Shown in pieces: positions 11,336-22,590 of a stretch of DNA of 64,000 bases (position 1 is the stretch's first letter; each line of letters opens with the position of its first letter). Source of the stretch: Dromaius novaehollandiae (taxonomy: Eukaryota > Chordata > Aves > Casuariiformes > Dromaiidae); NCBI RefSeq assembly GCF_036370855.1, contig NC_088098.1, positions 198,075,773-198,139,772 on the forward strand, in the 5' to 3' direction. A program made the translations under genes and the position numbers. Under the pieces are notes generated by a model. That model was not told the DNA's origin. It worked only from the letters and a program-made list of their open reading frames with translations, and searched no databases.

Positions 11336-13840
11336 TTCTTCCAATTAAACCTTTCTCCCTTCAGAAGAATTAGGATACAAAGGAAAAAAAGGTAAGTATT
11401 TATTGTATTATTTATAGGTCACAATGTTGTTTACACCTAAATAGAGCCATATGTCCATAGTCCATAGTACTTTATATATTCCAGCATATCAGAATATGTA
11501 TTTGTTAACATCATTAAAATATTCCAGATATATGCTTGCTATTTAGCTTCCAGGAATCTAATTTAGAAGTTATGCCCTTTTTAGAGGACAAGGCAACATA
11601 CACAAAATTTCTATAGCTTTAATTTCCATCAAAGAATTATTAATAAATTCCATTCTCAGAATAAGACGACACTGCTACCAGCCTATATTGGAGAACTTCA
11701 ATATTTGTAGATGTAGTATTTTCTAACATCTAATGTTGAACCCTAACATTTCTTGCTTGCTTGTTAGATGCCAAGTACAGAACCAACAGACAAACTACAG
11801 ACAGCAGCTTTACTCTAAGTCTATTGAAACAAACTAAAATCAGCAAAACCAGCAAAAATTTTCATTGTAACCTCAGAAAAAAGAGGAAAAAAAGTCCTTA
11901 AAGCCTCGCTTAAGTACTTTGAGAAGTGTTAACAAACAAATGATAAAACACGCTTCAGAGTAGAAGAGACTGACAAAAGTTCAAGAAAAGCTGCAAAAAA
12001 TTTTACAATATGAAGCAATAACAAGCATAATAAACTATAAAAATATAATAATCATTATGAGCAGAAACTGTAATCAACACAAGAATTCACATTTCATTCC
12101 ATGGACATTCTAGCTAATGAATTCTAATTGATAAGAAGAAATTAAACTTAAGTGGCACTATTGGTATCCTTTGAGACAAATTACTCTTTGAAGTGTAAAA
12201 ACAGCTAGTTAAAATCTGCTCAGGAAAGAAAGAACAGGGAAAGAGGTTTGTAAGGCAGACCTCTACAGGAAAGGTAACACTAATTTTGTATGGTTATTTC
12301 TCACTTAATGATGGTAATAGCCTATGGGTCAATGAAATTTATCAGATTATATGCATGTCAACATGGGTAGAAAGAAGAAATACCAACTAGTAATATAAAT
12401 ACACACAGATATAAAGAGGTTACTTTTTCAAAGCTAAGGAAAAAACTAAACAGAGAAATGTGAACTCAGAAATCTTAAAGAATTTCAGAGGACCTAAATA
12501 TAGTGGTTTGATGTAAAAAGTACTATAGAACAAATGCAAAATGGAAAGGGAGTATCAACATACTTTAAAAGTCATTAAGCCCACAAAGTTGGTATGAGAT
12601 GCTGTCAGGGCTAGTACAACAGGGAAAATTTAAAGTACACAGGAACAAAACAATTCTAGCTATAGCATACATCAAACAGTGGAGAGAAATAGTAAAATTA
12701 CTATTAAAGAAACACAAAAGTTTAAAGAAGCATTTGTGATCTATGTTTAGAAAGAAACAAGATGGAAAAAAACACACCATATAAAGACAAGGTATCCTTT
12801 GGCTGATTAGTAACTGAGGATCTACTAAGTAAAGTTGGATCAGACCTAAAGCAAATTGTGAGACTTTGCACCTCAGTAACTTTGAAGAAGTAGCAGGAAG
12901 GGCTTAAGCCTGTTGTTGTTCATTTTTTTTATACATTTAGGCATGCTAGAGAAATTCAAGCATTATAACATTTTAAAATATTTAAAAAAGAACAACTTAT
13001 GAATAGAAATGTAATAAATACTTTTCAATACAATCTTATGAAAAAAACATTTTTTGATTAGAGAAGACAAGATGGTAAAGCAAAAAGGATTTTGGGGAAG
13101 GGCAGCAAGAATGATATAAACTAACTAATTCAAAACATTATGCTGAAACTAAAGAGATTTGAGAGACAACTCCTATTGACTTCTTGAAACCATATTATGG
13201 TATTCTTGTGGAAAAAAAAATACTTCATATATTTTCTTACTTGCTATAGGAGGCAAAACATTACATAAGTGTGAAGTTGAAAAAAAGATGTAAATGTAGC
13301 TTTGAGTTGCTTAGACCTGAATGCCAAGTGATTATGCTAAGTTGTATGAATTTATATTCATCATATTCCTTAATAATATTCTTGTTTAAGAAATAAAACA
13401 TAATACAGTTCTAATTTAATTATGTCCATATATGCATAATACTATCAACAGTTCAAAAATAGGAGTCTTTACATAGTTAAAAGTAGAAACACAAGAAGTT
13501 TATATTTTTATTTCCAGTTTGATAAAAAATTGTCAATACAAATGATTTGATTGAGCTGTACTAAGCCTAATGAACTAAAATATTGAGCTCTGGCATAATC
13601 TATACAGTCTGTACATTTTTTTGAGCAAGTCATTTAAGGTATGGAAAAATAAAGAAAATTAAGAACAGCCTGATTTACTGGCCAGCAGAAGCAGTACTTG
13701 CCATATTATTTCAGTAAAACTACATTAACTTATGTAACGAAGCCTCATTCATCTTTCCACTATGCAATAACCTGAAATTTCAATATTGTTAGCTATCATA
13801 TAAGCAATTTATTAAAATTGGTACTCAAACAAAGCTAATT

Positions 13841-13896
13841 ACATTTTTATTTTTATAATATTTTTATATTTTTACATTTTTATTTTTGTAATATTC
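13841..13896 (+). repeat. AT-rich tandem duplication (33-bp period)
   Basis: A 22-23-bp T-rich unit starting ACATTTTTATTTTT occurs at 13841-13863 and again at 13874-13896 with one A/G difference, within low-complexity AT DNA. Confidence 0.75.
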
Positions 13897-14660
13897 TGCA
13901 GTCACAAGTGGATTAAGAATAAAAGTCAGTTCTTAACAGCAGGTAGTAAAGAATGACAAGCCATATTAAAAATGTTGCTGGTCAGGCTGACTGTAAGTTG
14001 TATTTCTGTTTAACATCTTTTGGAGTTGCTATATCTGTTATAAGGTGATCTTACAGCCTGTACCATAAAGATTTTTAGGATATAGCATATGGAGAAGCAA
14101 AATGTACTGGAACAACACATTTCTGTTGACTTAGGTGTGGAATTTTATTGCAACTGTGAAATATTTTCGATTGAAAAGAAATTCTACTGCCTTTATAACA
14201 CTACTGCCAAATCCAACACCTTCAAATATCAGGAGTTCCAAAATACTAAAACCCAGAGTAGATTTCCAAAATCAAGTGTTTTAGAATTGGCATCAAACTA
14301 TCATGGATTTTTCCAAGTCATCTTGGAATCATCCAGATCATTTTACTAGGCTTCACATTTGTTGACTTATCATTACATGTATGATGCAATCTCACAGCTT
14401 TAAGACTATGATAAGTTATCTAAAAAATATGAGATATCTTTTATAATTCATGATTCAGACCTTCTAAAAGAAGCTTGTAAATTCCTGGGCCTTAAAGTTC
14501 TGTGCACTTGAGTCGGTTTAGTAGCTCCAAAATGCATTCAGATCTTTTCAGGAGACACATATGATTGTCTGTGGTATTGTATCACTCAATTGTGCTTATT
14601 ATCCTAGTTCCTTCCTACAAAGGAAAACCAAAGGTGATATACTGGCTATAACATATGAGG

Positions 14661-14684
14661 AAAAAAAAGGGGGAAAAAAAAGGG
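14661..14684 (+). repeat. A8-G5-A8-G3 low-complexity run
   Basis: Two A8 tracts alternate with G5 and G3, a short purine-only tandem stretch in intron 1. Confidence 0.85.
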
Positions 14685-15809
14685 TGTACAATACAAGACC
14701 TCTGTTAAAAGTACAAAATAATAAAATGCTGCTTTCACGATAACATTTTGAAAAAAGTAATACAAGAGGCTAAGGCATATTAATAACTTATTGTACTGGA
14801 AGCAAGTCCCTAAGGAGACGTAACTGTGCCAACTGCTTGTTTCCTGTTTCTGTCTTCAGTTTGGTTGAAAGCTTTGCTCAAAAAGCAGACATTGCAGCAC
14901 TTAATAATAGGTTGCCATAGGGCAAATTTGTTCTTTCTTGATATCAAGTGGCATTATACTCATGTCAGTTGGACATAAGCCATTTTTCTTATATGTATTC
15001 AAGTAAGAAGTAACTAGAGGAGTTTTTTGCCTCTGGAATGTGTGCCCCCAAATTCAAATTCAGTACATTTAAAGATTATTTGTTCTTGCTCAAATACTGA
15101 TAATTATAACACTAAGTTCAGATATCCTTATTTTAGTAAATGAAATAAAACTATGGACACATGTTCTGAGGTCAGTGAGCCACTCCACATGCATCCTTTT
15201 GGGTTAACAGTCATAAGGTAGCCCAAAATATATCCAGAAAAACAATCAAAGATCACATACTCAAAATACAGAACTCCCATCTAGAAATACGGTCACATAG
15301 TTTTAAGATTGTGTGTGGGCTGCTACACATGCATATATATAAAGAGCGCAATACCAAGCAATATATTAGAAACATGTAATAAATGTATCATGGAAGTAGA
15401 GAATACCCAACCTTGCTTCATTCAAAATTTACTCTTACATTTACTTACTAGCCTAAGCAGTAGCCATCATTCTATTTCTTAGTCAACCTATCAGACAAAT
15501 ATTTGTTTCTTCTCTACAAAAAAGTAAAATTTTGCCATGAAAGACACATCACCTCAAGACTCAATAGTAGCAAAATGAAATTATGGCCTATTGGCAGGTT
15601 TCTCATACATAGAAACATCAAAACTTTGACGTCAACATCAAACATCTTGTAAGGGAAGCTTTACAATGGGCAAAGGGTCCCAGCTTCCAACCAGCTCAAC
15701 TTTCCTAGCTCTTACAAATGTCCCACATCTGATTTGACACTCTTACTTGATGGCCACTTTTCCTGCTCTCCATAACACCGAGGAAGAGTGGTCTGTGAGG
15801 TTCTGGATT

Positions 15810-15824
15810 AAAAAAAAAAAAAAA
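15810..15824 (+). repeat. A15 homopolymer
   Basis: Fifteen consecutive A in intron 1. No attached retroposon body recognised. Confidence 0.9.
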
Positions 15825-16874
15825 GTGGACTGAAAATACAGTCACCTAATCTTGCCAACAGAGGTCTCTTGTATCCATTGAATAGCATCTTTGCTCCCTT
15901 CTAACTACTCTGTTTCCCACCTGCAGCTGTCAACAGTATGCAATAAAATGACAAGGACTGCCAGATGGCTTTAGCAGCATCGGTGCCCTGTGGGCAAGAA
16001 ATGAGAGAAGTGAAAGAACTTAACACTGCTGTGATGATAAAGACAAAGAGAAATAGTTAGGGACCAGAACTTCCACTACATAACTGCATATTCTGCCTGA
16101 TATGTCTAGAACACCTTCCCTTTACCTCCTGCCCACAACCCTTGTACTCATCCCCTTTGTGAAGTAAACGAGGTCTTGTCTGACCACATTTGCTCCAACT
16201 GCTCTGGGGAAGCTTGTGGGGGGCGGAGGGGGCACCACTGCCAAGGAGGTAGCATTCATCACATTAAATATCTTGTTGAATAAACTCATATTTTGCATAA
16301 ACTGTCATACAAGAAACTGTACAAAATTAGGCAGCTATGGATTTATTCCTAGTTTTGTAACTCAGTGATAGCAGAGATTAAAACTGGAACATCACTGGAT
16401 ATACAAAATAAATTATCTATTTTACGTGCTAGAGGAGGAGAGAAAGGAGCTTTCCACATAACCAGGAAACATTTGTGCTCCATCTGAGTACCGTACACTT
16501 TGACTCATGTTAACTGAAGTACCTGACTTTACAGGGGTAATGATAATAATAATTTAACCACCCACCTCAAAATAAGTCTACAGTGTCTTCGCTATCATAT
16601 ACACTATTTACAGAATTTATGATAGCCCGTGTTAACAAAAGGGTATAATCAGCAAAATTTGAGAACAACCTGCATAATTCATCCTTGGTTTTGCTACCTA
16701 CAGTGCTGGTAAAATGATGTAAAACAGCTCATCATCCATGTTCTTCCACATATCCTGACTAACATTAATTAGAAATTACAGTGAAATGTGGTGTGATATG
16801 GTGATATTTTTCCTACATCAAAACAAAGCTTTTTACAGGGTCAGAGCCTGTGACTTCTAACTCTCACAAGAACT

Positions 16875-16935
16875 CCTAATCCCACTGAAGTTGATGAGGC
16901 TACTCATACAAATAACGAACAATTTTGTGCTTCGA
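16875..16935. repeat. Sauropsid-type old repeat tail
   Basis: Contains 'aatcccactgaagttgatg' followed by 'aggctactcatac', a close relative of the 'cccattgaagtcaatgggactactcat' string common in turtle, crocodilian and old avian interspersed repeats. The family name is not certain. Confidence 0.45.
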
Positions 16936-17813
16936 GATTCGAATCATGGTATATAATGTTGCTCCTTTTGTTTAATACAGCTCACTCGTCTCAGCTTCTA
17001 GAAGACACTAGTTTGCTGGGTGAAATCTCAGTGTAGAGCTTCCTTTGGACATATTTATATTTATATGAGTGAATAAGTACAATAAAAAGGGGAATGCCAA
17101 TACGACGTTCATATTCCATTTCATACCAGAATGTACTGTTAGTTCTTTTCTAAAATAACTTTTAGTGATCATATACTATAAAACATTGAGTGGGTTAATG
17201 TAGTAACTACTGCAATGGTGCAGTGCTAATGTGCTACATTCATGCAAGACACCCTTTAGCTGTTTTGGAGGCTAGGTAAGGTTTTAAAAAGCACAGATGC
17301 AGGTTACTTTGACCAGCATTGTCTCTTATTAGGATTGCAACTGTCAATACTGAATGTGGAAACTGAGTAAAAGTAATTTATTACCTCCTTAACTGACAAT
17401 CTAAGTCTCTTATTACTGAACTAGTAAATAATAGTGTAATTCTGAAATATTATTAATTATTGCAACAAAATCAGTTTACTTCTATTTTAAAAAAGCTTGC
17501 TGACACAGTAGAAAGCTTCCAGTTAATGCATCTAACTTGTCTTAAACATGATGGTGAAAGCATGCTTGAAAGAGATTACGTAGCAGTTAACAAACCTGCT
17601 CACAGACTGAATCAATCTGCCACTTTTGCTCATATTAAATGCTACTGGACTCCTTTCCTACTTTATATGAATGTTTTTAATCTAATTATTTGTAAGCGTA
17701 AAAACAGTAAACAGGTATTAACCATAAAGACTTCCCATGACTATCAAGCGAACTAAAGCTTTCAGTCCCAGGGCAGATTAATGGAGACAGACATCACGAA
17801 AGGAAGTTAAACA

Positions 17814-17831
17814 ATCAAAGGCTTTTCAAAG
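17814..17831 (+). promoter_or_regulatory. Paired TCF/LEF-like motifs
   Basis: ATCAAAGG begins at 17814 and TTCAAAG at 17825, two matches to the TCF/LEF core (A/T)(A/T)CAAAG within 18 bp and in the same orientation. They lie at the intron 1 edge of the CpG island. TNFRSF19 is a known Wnt/beta-catenin-responsive gene, so the pair is a plausible response element. Motifs this short also occur by chance. Confidence 0.45.
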
Positions 17832-18343
17832 CACCGTAGCTGCAGCTTTTCGACGCCGTGCTAGCCACGAAAAAGAAGTTACTAGCTTCTGTTCTCCCGA
17901 CTCCAGCTCCAAATTTTCTGAAGCAAACGGCAACTCATCTGCGCGGCAGACAAGAGGACAGCCCGCGAACAAACCGTCCGTCCTCCAAGGGCTTTTTGTT
18001 CGCCTCCCCCCGGAGAGCGGAGACGCTGCTCCGGGGCTGTCGAGATCCGCAGCAGCCGCAGCGACGACTGCCCCGCGGCGCCCCGCACGCCCCTGCGCCC
18101 TGGGGTGCCCCGGCACAGACAGGCCGGATCCGCCCCGGAGAGGCTCCACGCCAGGCCGGCGGCCCCAGGGGTCCGGGCGCGGTGAGGAGCCCCCCGGCGC
18201 CGCGGGGAGCGGGGCCGCCCCTGCTTCCCCGCCCGCGGCCTCGCCTGCAGCCTCCCCCCTGCCCGCGGCGCCCGCTGCCGCGAAAGGGCCCGGCGCTCGC
18301 CGATGCCCAGCGGGTTCGGCCCCTGGGTCTCCGGCGCACCCAC

Positions 18344-18470
18344 CTGCCGCCATCCGCGGCGTGCTCGCTGGCCCGGCCGCGGTGCTGGAGGTGGCTCCCG
18401 GCGCCAGCCCGCTGCCCGTGCCGCCGCCGCCGCCTCTGCCCGGCTCGCTCCCTCCTTGGCCGCCTCTCGC
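18344..18470 (-). other. TNFRSF19: Putative TNFRSF19 exon 1 (5' UTR; upstream boundary approximate)
   Basis: On the minus strand the sequence GGCGGCAG|GTGGGTGCG gives a good 5' splice site, placing the last exon base at 18344. The transcription start is not visible from sequence; about 18.40-18.48 kb is assumed because the X-box, CCAAT box and E-box lie just beyond that. An ATG in good Kozak context sits at 18353-18351, 10 nt before the donor. If spliced to an exon 2 starting at 11358, it would open a 7-codon upstream frame ending at the TAA just before the real start. If exon 2 instead began at the AG nearest the start codon, the same ATG would join in frame. Transcript data are needed to choose. 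Confidence 0.4.
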
Positions 18471-18483
18471 CAGGGCTCTCCCC

Positions 18484-18497
18484 GTCGCCTAGGCAAC
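18484..18497. promoter_or_regulatory. RFX X-box
   Basis: GTCGCCTAGGCAAC fits the full X-box consensus GTNRCC-N(0-3)-RGYAAC with a 2-nt spacer and no mismatch. It is nearly palindromic, so it reads well on both strands. It lies about 140 bp upstream of the putative exon 1 donor, inside the CpG island. X-boxes bind RFX factors and are enriched in promoters of cilium-related genes. Confidence 0.7.
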
Positions 18498-18556
18498 GCC
18501 GCGCCGCTCCCCTCCCTCCCTGTCTAGAGGGGCCCTGCTCAGGTGACCGGAGCCAG

Positions 18557-18561
18557 CCAAT
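18557..18561. promoter_or_regulatory. CCAAT box (NF-Y)
   Basis: AGCCAATCAG context on the plus strand (CTGATTGGCT on the minus strand) matches the NF-Y site. It lies about 60 bp upstream of the X-box relative to minus-strand transcription, a usual promoter position. Confidence 0.6.
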
Positions 18562-18576
18562 CAGCAGCCCGCGGCC

Positions 18577-18582
18577 CACGTG
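18577..18582. promoter_or_regulatory. CACGTG E-box
   Basis: Palindromic CACGTG in the context CCCACGTGCC, 15 bp from the CCAAT box. It suits USF/MYC-MAX type bHLH-ZIP factors. Confidence 0.55.
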
Positions 18583-20999
18583 CCCCGTGGCGAGCAGGCG
18601 CGCGCGCCCGCCGAGGCGGGAGGTGGGAGGGAGGGGCTGCGCGGCCGAGGTGGCGGCCGTTGGGCAGTGGCCGCTGGGCAGCGGCGCGTCGCGCGCCTGC
18701 GGGCGTCGTGTGGCTCCCGGCGCGGGGGGAGGCCGTTAGCGCCTGCCGCCTCAGGGGCGGTGAGGGACGTGGGTGGCCTTGAAGGAGCTGTGCTCCTGCC
18801 TCTTTTCCTTGTGGGGAACTGCGCGTGTCCTGCTTAGGTCTCCTCTCTGCCAGGAGGTGTGTGGCTGGCGGTCAGTGGTGGAGCACGTGTTGGGCTGGGT
18901 GTTGCTAAGCTGGGGTGAATTACAGATGGGGTGCCAGGGGAAAAAAAAATGGAAAAACTTCCTTCTAATGCAAGAATCAGTCTAAAGCACTGCTCAGGTC
19001 CCTTTTATCCCACCAGGAGGATGGAGCAGATTTATTCTGCATGTTTGTGTGGTCTGCTGCAGGCTAGGGCTGCCACCCTGTCTCCAGAGGTGGCCTGCAC
19101 TTTGGTGGCTGCAGTCTTGGTGTGACTGATCTGCCTCCATAGGAGCCTTCTTATGGCATCACTGAAGCGTTGGGCTGCTGCTAAATGGCTTGGGCAAAAC
19201 TCATTGCTGCTCTTCATCCAGAAGGCAGGAGAAGGAGGTGTCCTGTAACTCACCACCCAGTGCAAAGTCCTTTCCACTTATCCCACCTGCAGACAACAAT
19301 GGAAGAGTCCTCTGAAAATGTACAGAGAACCTGTCTCTTTTCCAAGGTACTGTTAAACAGCTTTTTTTCCTGCCAGCTCAAGGTCTGAAATAGTATTTTT
19401 GAGGTACCCCAGCTGTAAGGATATTGTCAGTACCAAATGTTAGTTCAGAAATCCAGTCCTTCCCAGAGAATAAATCGTTCACAGTAGCTAGAAAGGGTGT
19501 AGTTTACTGGTATTAACTGTAAGGTGAATTAGGTGTTCTGTTGGGTCAGTGATGCTCCAACGTTGGGAAAACCAGTCTTGGAGAACTTGATCAAAAAACT
19601 ACTATTGCAGGGATTTTATGTTAGTAGTTTTATTTCTAATGAAAAACTTCATGATATCACTACAGTGTAAGCAATTGTATGAAGACACTAGGAATTGTTT
19701 TAGGTTCTGAAGAGGGTGAACTAATGGCTATACCTGACAGTAAAGCGTCTTCAAAATAAGTAGAATTTTGGGGATTTTCTCACAGAGATAAAATTTTGGA
19801 GTTTGCCTGCCCTGTGGACTTCATAAGCAGCGCTTATTGAAATACAGCTGGTTATCTTTGAAGAGGTAAATAGTTGCAGCAAAATGAGTTGTTTTACATT
19901 AAAAAAAAATTAATTCAGAATATACTGTTTTGCCTTTTTTTTTTTAGGGTCTGCAAAGAACTTTTTTCAGTACTCTTGCCAGAAGGAGCTCTGTAGGAGC
20001 CTGGAATTTCTGTGAGGAATGACACACACTAGTACAAAGGCGGTGCATCTGTTGTGAATGGCAGCTGTTGCACAGCGCTGAGAATTCCATATCCTCTTGC
20101 TATTTACAGACAACTGTTTTGTATCTTATCTGTTTTGTACAGACACCTGTAAAATGTACTAAATGAATTTTTCTTAGTGGAGTCACCATCTGTGTTTCAG
20201 ATACTCATTTTTAAGTAGTATAGCTAGACAAGTATGTTAAAACATCCCAGAGTTCTTTTTAAGTGTTGACTAAACACTGAGGATTACCATATAAAGATAC
20301 ATTAAGGCTTTCTCATCACTCACAGGGAGTTACTATGCCTATGAATTAAGAGCAGCATGTAGTCTGTAACATTGAAGCTTAAGTCCCTATTGTAGTATGT
20401 AAAATTTTTCCACTAAATGTAAAACGGATGAGTTAATTCCATTTATCATTAAAAGATGTTGAAAATTGCAGGGGGTCTTTTGTTTTAAATCATGATATTT
20501 CTTCTAAGGAAATGGAAGACAGTAAACTGTTAGAACAGCTAACACAGATGAAAGTAGAGAAATTCCCACTACAGTAGGGAAAGCAGAAAAGAAATAATTT
20601 AGAAAGTAGTTTCAGCTGACCCCTTTGATAAAACTATGTTGCGTGACATATCTGATGTGGAAACAGAAATTGTACAGCAATAGGAAGTTGTTATCTCCAT
20701 ATCTCAAATGCTAAGACAGTTCCCCGAGTCAACTGTGAGACAGATCTACTCTTGTTATGACAGCTGTTGGAAACTGATGTCAGTATAACTGTACAATGTC
20801 TTTTGATAGTCTTAACTATTACAAACCTTAAAATATGTTTACGATGTTATCTAAGACATTTTGTTTGGAAATGGCTCTATTTATAACCAAGAATTGCTCA
20901 AGCTATTTTAATAAATAAATGATATTTATACTTGTGAGTTTCCTAGTCAGATTTGCTTGAAAAAGCATTGTGAACTTTTTCTTTCTGAAGACTTAAGCC

Positions 21000-21072
21000 T
21001 GAGGATTAATTAATGTTTATACAGCACTTTGCAAAAGCAAAGTATTAAGAGCCAAGAATTATTATTATTTCA
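21000..21072 (+). repeat. MIR-like 3' end
   Basis: 'atacagcactttgcaaaag' followed by 'caaagtatt' and 'attattattatttc' matches the pattern of MIR-family 3' tails ('taaagcgctttga' then 'aagtattattatta'). Confidence 0.5.
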
Positions 21073-22429
21073 TCTTTAAAAGTCAGATCAATGAAAGGCT
21101 AAGCTGTCACAGTACTGCTTTTTAAAATAACAGAAATGCTGAAAATCCCTCCTCTCTCCCCCCTCCCCCCCAGTACTTAAAGATGTCCAACTATAGTTTC
21201 ATTTTAGTCTCACTTTCATATAGACATGCAAAGATTTTTTTCAGTTTAAATGGGTTAATGTTCATCTGTGTTTAAATGTGTGGGAAAATTACATAAAATC
21301 CTGGGAACTTTTTACATAATAAAGGATCTTTATTTCCTAAATGCAGTTTTAGGGCCTGAATATTGCAAATATTTACATATGGAAGTCCTACTGATCACTG
21401 TAATATATCTGATCTACTAGTGTTACCTCTGTGAGCAGCTTTACTCATTTGTGTGATTGTAGGATCAGATCCTTACAGTGATAGTTTAATTTTTTTTGAC
21501 TCACAAGGCACAATGTAGCTATCTTGACTCCTGATGAAAACTAAAAAAAATCCTTGCACTACTTTTTAAATTTGCTCCTCTTTCCACTTCACAGCAAATA
21601 GAGGTATGGTTTAGAAACAATTTTCCTCAGAAAATGAATATGCGTGTTAGAAAACTAGCAACAAAAAGGATTAGAAGGGTGGAGAAGCTGATGGATAAAG
21701 TATAGATTTTGCTAATAGAATTAAAAATAAAATAATCTAATAATTCCAGGTTACAGAAACCTGCTTTAGTACATCACTGTCATTTAAGGAAAAATACTAA
21801 ATTTTGCTTTGGCTATGCCTTCAACAATATTCTTCCTTGACAGCTAGCTATACACACATTATTCATGCAGTGCTAATTACTTTCCTTATAATGTAATTGA
21901 CTTGTTAAGTCAGAATATGAATTAATTGGTGGTATAGAAAAGTAAATGATACTAAGTCAGGCCTAGTTAATCTGAATCTGGCATATTATCTCTTGATAGT
22001 CAGTAAATTTTAAATTTATATATACAAATATATTTTTAATTAGATAGAAACAAAGTTTCCAGGCTGACTAATGAAAATTGACTGCATTTGTCTGGAAGTG
22101 CTGATAGCTTAATCTTATTCAGATGTAAGCAGACTGTTAAAATTTGATTTTGCATGTTACAATGCAGTATACTGAAGTATGAACATTTGGGGCATTCTGT
22201 GGACTGATAAACTTTCTAGAGAATAGGTTTTTTTAACAATCCTTCACAGCTCTCAGTTATGCTGACTTTCAGCTGCATTTTGTTAATAAACAGATGTACT
22301 TCAAATTTGCATACACTCAAATTTACATTTAAGAGTAGATATTTAAAGTTGCTATTTTTAAAGAACCCATCATCCACCATTGAGACTTTACTTTCAAAGA
22401 GCTCAATGTCTGAAATGTTGAACTTCTTT

Positions 22430-22590
22430 GCAAATCTGGCCCCAATTATGGGTTTTAAGCACTTCTGAATATCTAAGTTATATTTAAATACCTACAGAGG
22501 GGGCTTCAGTCTTTTAAGATTCTGGCTCCAACTACAGGCACAGAACACTCACAGGTTTGGCCCAAACTTATCTTAAAATCTGGCCCTTTT
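22430..22590. repeat. Sauropsid-type interspersed repeat fragment
   Basis: AATCTGGCCC-type blocks recur at 22433-22442, 22518-22528 (degenerate) and 22578-22586, around 'acctacagagggggcttcag'. This resembles old sauropsid repeats rich in 'aaatcaggccc' and 'aggtgcctaa' strings. Family not certain. Confidence 0.4.

Larger units (their letters stand above)
11359..18343 (-). other. TNFRSF19: TNFRSF19 intron 1 (inferred)
   Basis: About 7 kb between the CpG island and exon 2. Sequence from about 11.9 to 13.3 kb is purine-rich on the plus strand and looks like degraded transposon-type DNA, but I cannot assign a family. Other contents are a tandem 22-bp duplication near 13.84-13.90 kb, an A8G5A8G3 stretch, an A15 run, a sauropsid-type repeat tail near 16.88 kb and paired TCF/LEF-like motifs close to the promoter. 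I see no extra coding exon. The exact 5' boundary depends on the exon 1 donor, which is predicted only from sequence. Confidence 0.6.
17840..18785. promoter_or_regulatory. TNFRSF19: CpG island promoter of TNFRSF19
   Basis: The composition shifts abruptly from AT-rich flanks to a block dense in CpG and G+C for about 0.95 kb, by far the strongest such block in the window. It contains GC boxes (for example CCGCCCC near 18131 and GGGGCGG near 18753), a CCAAT box, a CACGTG E-box, an RFX X-box and short CCG repeats. Exons 2 and 3 of TNFRSF19 follow on the minus strand, so this is its likely promoter. Divergent plus-strand transcription is possible: donor-like GCG|GTGAGG sites occur at about 18180 and 18760. 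Long frames on both strands here, up to 293 codons, are a by-product of GC-rich composition, which depletes stop codons, and are not annotated. Confidence 0.85.

Noticed and set aside
16930..16945. Palindrome GATTCGAATC resembling a tRNA B box
   Set aside because: No A box at the right distance and no cloverleaf arms, so not a tRNA gene.
17826..18837. Long overlapping open frames (up to 293 codons) on both strands in the CpG island
   Set aside because: All are Arg/Pro/Ala/Gly-rich, overlap in several phases and arise because GC-rich DNA lacks stop codons. No domain or conserved start is visible.
21145..21173. Excellent plus-strand 3' splice-site look-alike (C/T-rich tract ending CAG)
   Set aside because: No following open exon with a donor and no upstream partner exon was found, so it is probably a low-complexity pyrimidine run.
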